A stretch of 32,223 nt of DNA, from NCBI GenBank assembly GCA_002450905.1, contig DKAT01000037.1, positions 1 to 32,223 on the forward strand. Direction: 5' to 3'. The notes under the pieces were generated by a model. That model did no database searches. It had not been told where the DNA came from and was given only the letters and a program-made list of their open reading frames with translations. Positions within the stretch are counted from its first letter, which is position 1, and each line of letters begins with the position of its first letter. Below are positions 29,806 through 32,223 of the stretch, one piece after another. Origin of the DNA: Spirochaetia bacterium UBA6919 (GTDB taxonomy: Bacteria; Spirochaetota; UBA6919). A program made the position numbers and the translations under genes.

Positions 29806-31710
29806 TTATAATTTTTTGTCATTAGAACTAGGCAATTGGACAATTTGATTAGTATTAGATAAGTTTGATGTTTGGTGGTTATTATTTGAACCTGATTTCT
29901 CAATACTAACAAGGGTATTCAATTGATCCACTACTGCTAATAAGGATAGGGCTTGGGCATTCATCACTTCACTAGCTGCAGCACCTTCTTCAGAACTGGA
30001 TGCATTGGACTGGGTAACTTGATCCATTGATGACATTGTGATAGTGACCTGACTAATTCCCTGAGCTTGTTCCTTAGAAGAAGCACTGACTTCGCTGATA
30101 ATTTCTTTTAATTTGTTAATGATTTCAACAACTTGTTCAAAGGATTTTTCAGTATTTTGTGTTAATTCACTACCTTCCTTAATTTTTTTAATCGAGCTGT
30201 CAATCAATTCTGCAGTACTTTTAGCCGCTTCAGCAGATCTTCGGGCAAGATTCCTTACTTCTTCTGCTACTACAGCAAATCCTAAACCTGCTTCACCAGC
30301 TCTGGCTGCTTCTACTGCCGCATTAAGTGCTAGTAAATTAGTTTGAAAAGCTATTTCATCGATTACTTTAATTATTTTGCTCATCTCAAAGCTAGAATCT
30401 GTAATTTCATCAATAGCCTGTTTTAATTTTTTCATGGAATGATTTGAGTTATTTACAATTTCAACAGTTTTTTCCACCATTAAATCAGCTTCTATTGAGG
30501 AATCTGAATTACTTTGTATCATAGCTGAAATTTCCTCAAGAGATGCAGATGTCTCTTCAAGGGATGATGCTTGTTCTGAAGCACTGGAAGCTAATTTTTG
30601 GCTTGACTCAGAAATTTGTTGTGATCCAGTAACCACCTGATCAGAAATTCCTTTTATCTGATCCACAGCATCTTTTATAGGCCTTATAATAGAATTCGAT
30701 ATGGAATTAGACATAAAATACGATACCACTAAACAAATTAAGGTAAATATGAGAAGAAAAAATATTGCCTGGTATTTTAAAGACTGAGTTTTATTATAGA
30801 TTTTTGTTATATTTTTTATCACAAATACACCGCCTACCTTTCTTTTAGCGGCGTCGTAGAGGGGAAATATCCCTCTGACATACACAGAACTATCTTTTGT
30901 TATTTGTTCAAGAATAATTCCTTCATCAGAAATATCTTCAATTTTTTTATTTATCTTGATTAACTTATCATCTTTAAACGTTTGATCTACAAGAACAACA
31001 TCCTTGTGATCATTCCAATTATTTGCTAATCCTTTAGTTTTCCTTATATTGCCCCAATTTTTCCCGTCAAGATATTCTTTTTTTATCAGTAACCCAAAAT
31101 CATTGCCACTTTGTTCTTTCATAATCTTAAAAAAATGATCTATTTCTTGCCCCAATTCCATATAACCAATTAACCTGCCTAAATAATAATAGGGGAGAAC
31201 GACACGTAGGGCAAATGCTGTTTGTCCGAGTTCTTTTCCAACTCCAAAATCTTTTTTACTAACCGAATTATTATAAGTAAAACGATTAACTTCATCACCA
31301 AATATCTTGGGACTGTGGACTCTTAAAAATACCTTCTTTTCTGGTTCGGGGCTGATAAAGTACCAATGGGTAATTTGATATCGCTTTTCTAAATTTTTAA
31401 ACAGAGGGGAAACATGATGAAATAATATATCACGATTTCTTCTCAAGAAAAACATTTTTATTTGTTCATCTTGAACAAGAACTTCCAACGTCGAGGACAG
31501 CATTTTAATATCATTCATTTCAAGATCGTGAAATGTTTTTTGCGATATTTTAATCGATTGATCGGCAATGACTTCTATTTTATCTCTTGCAGATCTATCT
31601 AAAAGATATATTGCCAGTCCTGAAGTTAAAAGTAATGCCAAAAAGACAATTATGAAAACTCTTGCTATTATTTTCCAATTTTTATTTTTGGATATTTTGT
31701 TTAATACCAT
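29806..31710 (-). CDS. methyl-accepting chemotaxis protein with dCache_3-like sensor
   Basis: This 634-residue transmembrane receptor passes ligand signals to CheA/CheW. The first membrane helix is ~14-37. The periplasmic sensor (~40-310) has the dCache_3 pattern: FHHVSPLFKNLEKRYQITHWYF (97-118, split), LRVHSPKIFGDEVNRFT, then ELGQTAFALRVVLPYY and IGYMELGQEID. A second helix (~317-340) leads directly into a short linker and the signalling domain (~345-600). The tip, DEIAFQTNLLALNAAVEAAR with AGEAGLGFAVVAEEVRNLA, is intact. There is no clear CheR-docking pentapeptide; the end is Ser/Asn-rich (SNDKKL). AAAGG lies 9 bases before the ATG. No che genes adjoin. The ligand is unknown. Confidence 0.95.
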   Translation of the reverse strand: MVLNKISKNKNWKIIARVFIIVFLALLLTSGLAIYLLDRSARDKIEVIADQSIKISQKTFHDLEMNDIKMLSSTLEVLVQDEQIKMFFLRRNRDILFHHVSPLFKNLEKRYQITHWYFISPEPEKKVFLRVHSPKIFGDEVNRFTYNNSVSKKDFGVGKELGQTAFALRVVLPYYYLGRLIGYMELGQEIDHFFKIMKEQSGNDFGLLIKKEYLDGKNWGNIRKTKGLANNWNDHKDVVLVDQTFKDDKLIKINKKIEDISDEGIILEQITKDSSVYVRGIFPLYDAAKRKVGGVFVIKNITKIYNKTQSLKYQAIFFLLIFTLICLVVSYFMSNSISNSIIRPIKDAVDQIKGISDQVVTGSQQISESSQKLASSASEQASSLEETSASLEEISAMIQSNSDSSIEADLMVEKTVEIVNNSNHSMKKLKQAIDEITDSSFEMSKIIKVIDEIAFQTNLLALNAAVEAARAGEAGLGFAVVAEEVRNLARRSAEAAKSTAELIDSSIKKIKEGSELTQNTEKSFEQVVEIINKLKEIISEVSASSKEQAQGISQVTITMSSMDQVTQSNASSSEEGAAASEVMNAQALSLLAVVDQLNTLVSIEKSGSNNNHQTSNLSNTNQIVQLPSSNDKKL

Positions 31711-32038
31711 ATTATTTTACCTTTAAAGATGTTAAGCAAATCTTAGAAATATTAAAATAAAAAAATTACATACCTCAGAATTTGAACTTTCTAAGTATAA
31801 TAAACTAATTGCAACATATTTTCGTCATTCAATAAGAAATTATTTAATAGCATCAATATTTAATTATTTAATCTTAATCCTGGTCTGTAAATAAGATTTG
31901 ATGATATCTTTAGAATAATAAAAAATTATTTATCAAACATGATATCCTTCTGAGCTCCTCTTCAGAGAAACAGAATATATACATCCCTAACTATTTGCAA
32001 TTACTTACAATGATACTGGGTAGTTATAAAAAGATTGA
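31711..32038. other. AT-rich gap upstream of the chemoreceptor gene
   Basis: These 328 bases lie between the end of the leucine-rich-repeat gene and the chemoreceptor start. I see no gene, hairpin or sigma-28-like box in it; unlike the flagellin region it lacks the CCGAT core. Confidence 0.4.
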
Positions 32039-32223
32039 TCAGTTCTCTATTTTACAATTTGGCAAAGCTTTCTTCAGGTCTGCAATTTGTTCCTTAGATA
32101 CTTTAGTCCTGTTAACGTAGAGCCACCCTAAATTCTTCAATTTACCAAGGGGAATAATATCTGTTACATTTGTAAATCCAGTGTAAAGCCATTTTAGATT
32201 CTGCAGATTCCCCAGTGGACTAA
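32039..32223 (-). CDS. leucine-rich-repeat protein, C-terminal fragment
   Basis: The last 60 residues of a gene that continues beyond the right edge are visible; the stop TGA is at 32039-32041. Two and a half ~22-residue repeats can be read: PLGNLQNLKWLYTGFTNVTD, then PLGKLKNLGWLYVNRTKVS. The end, KEQIADLKKALPNCKIEN, is the common closing cap of internalin-like LRR proteins in spirochaetes and planctomycetes. The rest of the protein, including any signal peptide, is outside the window, so location and role cannot be judged. Confidence 0.85.
   Translation of the reverse strand, partial: SPLGNLQNLKWLYTGFTNVTDIIPLGKLKNLGWLYVNRTKVSKEQIADLKKALPNCKIEN

Noticed and set aside
1..32223. Defence island, prophage or biosynthetic cluster
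   Set aside because: No restriction, toxin-antitoxin, phage structural, integrase, transposase or multi-enzyme biosynthetic genes were found; the content is housekeeping, envelope and motility.

Overview
This is an AT-rich bacterial chromosome segment, and the best reading of its origin is a spirochaete (Spirochaetota). The clearest evidence is two adjacent FlaB-type periplasmic flagellins. Both carry the spirochaetal signatures MxINHN at the start, FHIGANMDHRE in the middle and SRQRADLG near the C-terminal coiled coil. I cannot place it to genus. No tRNA, rRNA, CRISPR array, insertion sequence or prophage is visible.

Layout. Positions 1-6764 hold a mixed-strand envelope and housekeeping block: sppA-type peptidase and a membrane metallophosphoesterase in one operon, an exported TPR protein, a membrane-anchored glycerophosphodiesterase, an Asp/Lys-rich exported protein and peptide deformylase. 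Positions 7237-26380 are entirely on the minus strand. Read in transcription order, they are: a truncated ComEC, an exported Ig-like/OmpL47-type protein with long acidic tracts, clpC, an orphan exbB-like gene, a small unknown gene overlapping a PilZ gene, flaB1, flaB2, fliD, an unknown gene coupled to fliD, rho, rpmE, a DinB-like gene, a CapD-type nucleotide-sugar dehydratase and a DEAD-box helicase. Positions 26555-32223 hold a LEA14-like lipoprotein, a small unknown gene, ilvC, a 0.9 kb non-coding stretch rich in palindromes, a dCache-type chemoreceptor and the end of a leucine-rich-repeat protein.

How the parts fit. The flagellar block (about 13.1-19.5 kb) looks like a late-gene cluster. 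I find sigma-28-like promoters upstream of flaB1, fliD and the small-gene/pilZ pair, with a weak one before flaB2. Both flagellin leaders share the same TCATGGAGG element over the Shine-Dalgarno site, a plausible CsrA target. A strong intrinsic terminator preceded by two hairpins follows flaB2. The chemoreceptor and PilZ protein also belong to motility control.

Most unusual points: a FlaB paralogue with about 80 extra residues in its middle; a FliD homologue that starts at TTG and begins with a Sec-like signal peptide in place of the usual FliD N-terminus; several exported proteins sharing Asp/Lys/Ser low-complexity tracts, two of them built from in-frame tandem DNA repeats; a ComEC lacking its metallo-beta-lactamase domain; and a diverged repeat shared by two distant intergenic regions that also carry other palindromic or repeat-like elements. 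I do not see a clear new defence or biosynthetic system. The modified flagellar filament/cap genes are the best candidate for new biology here.
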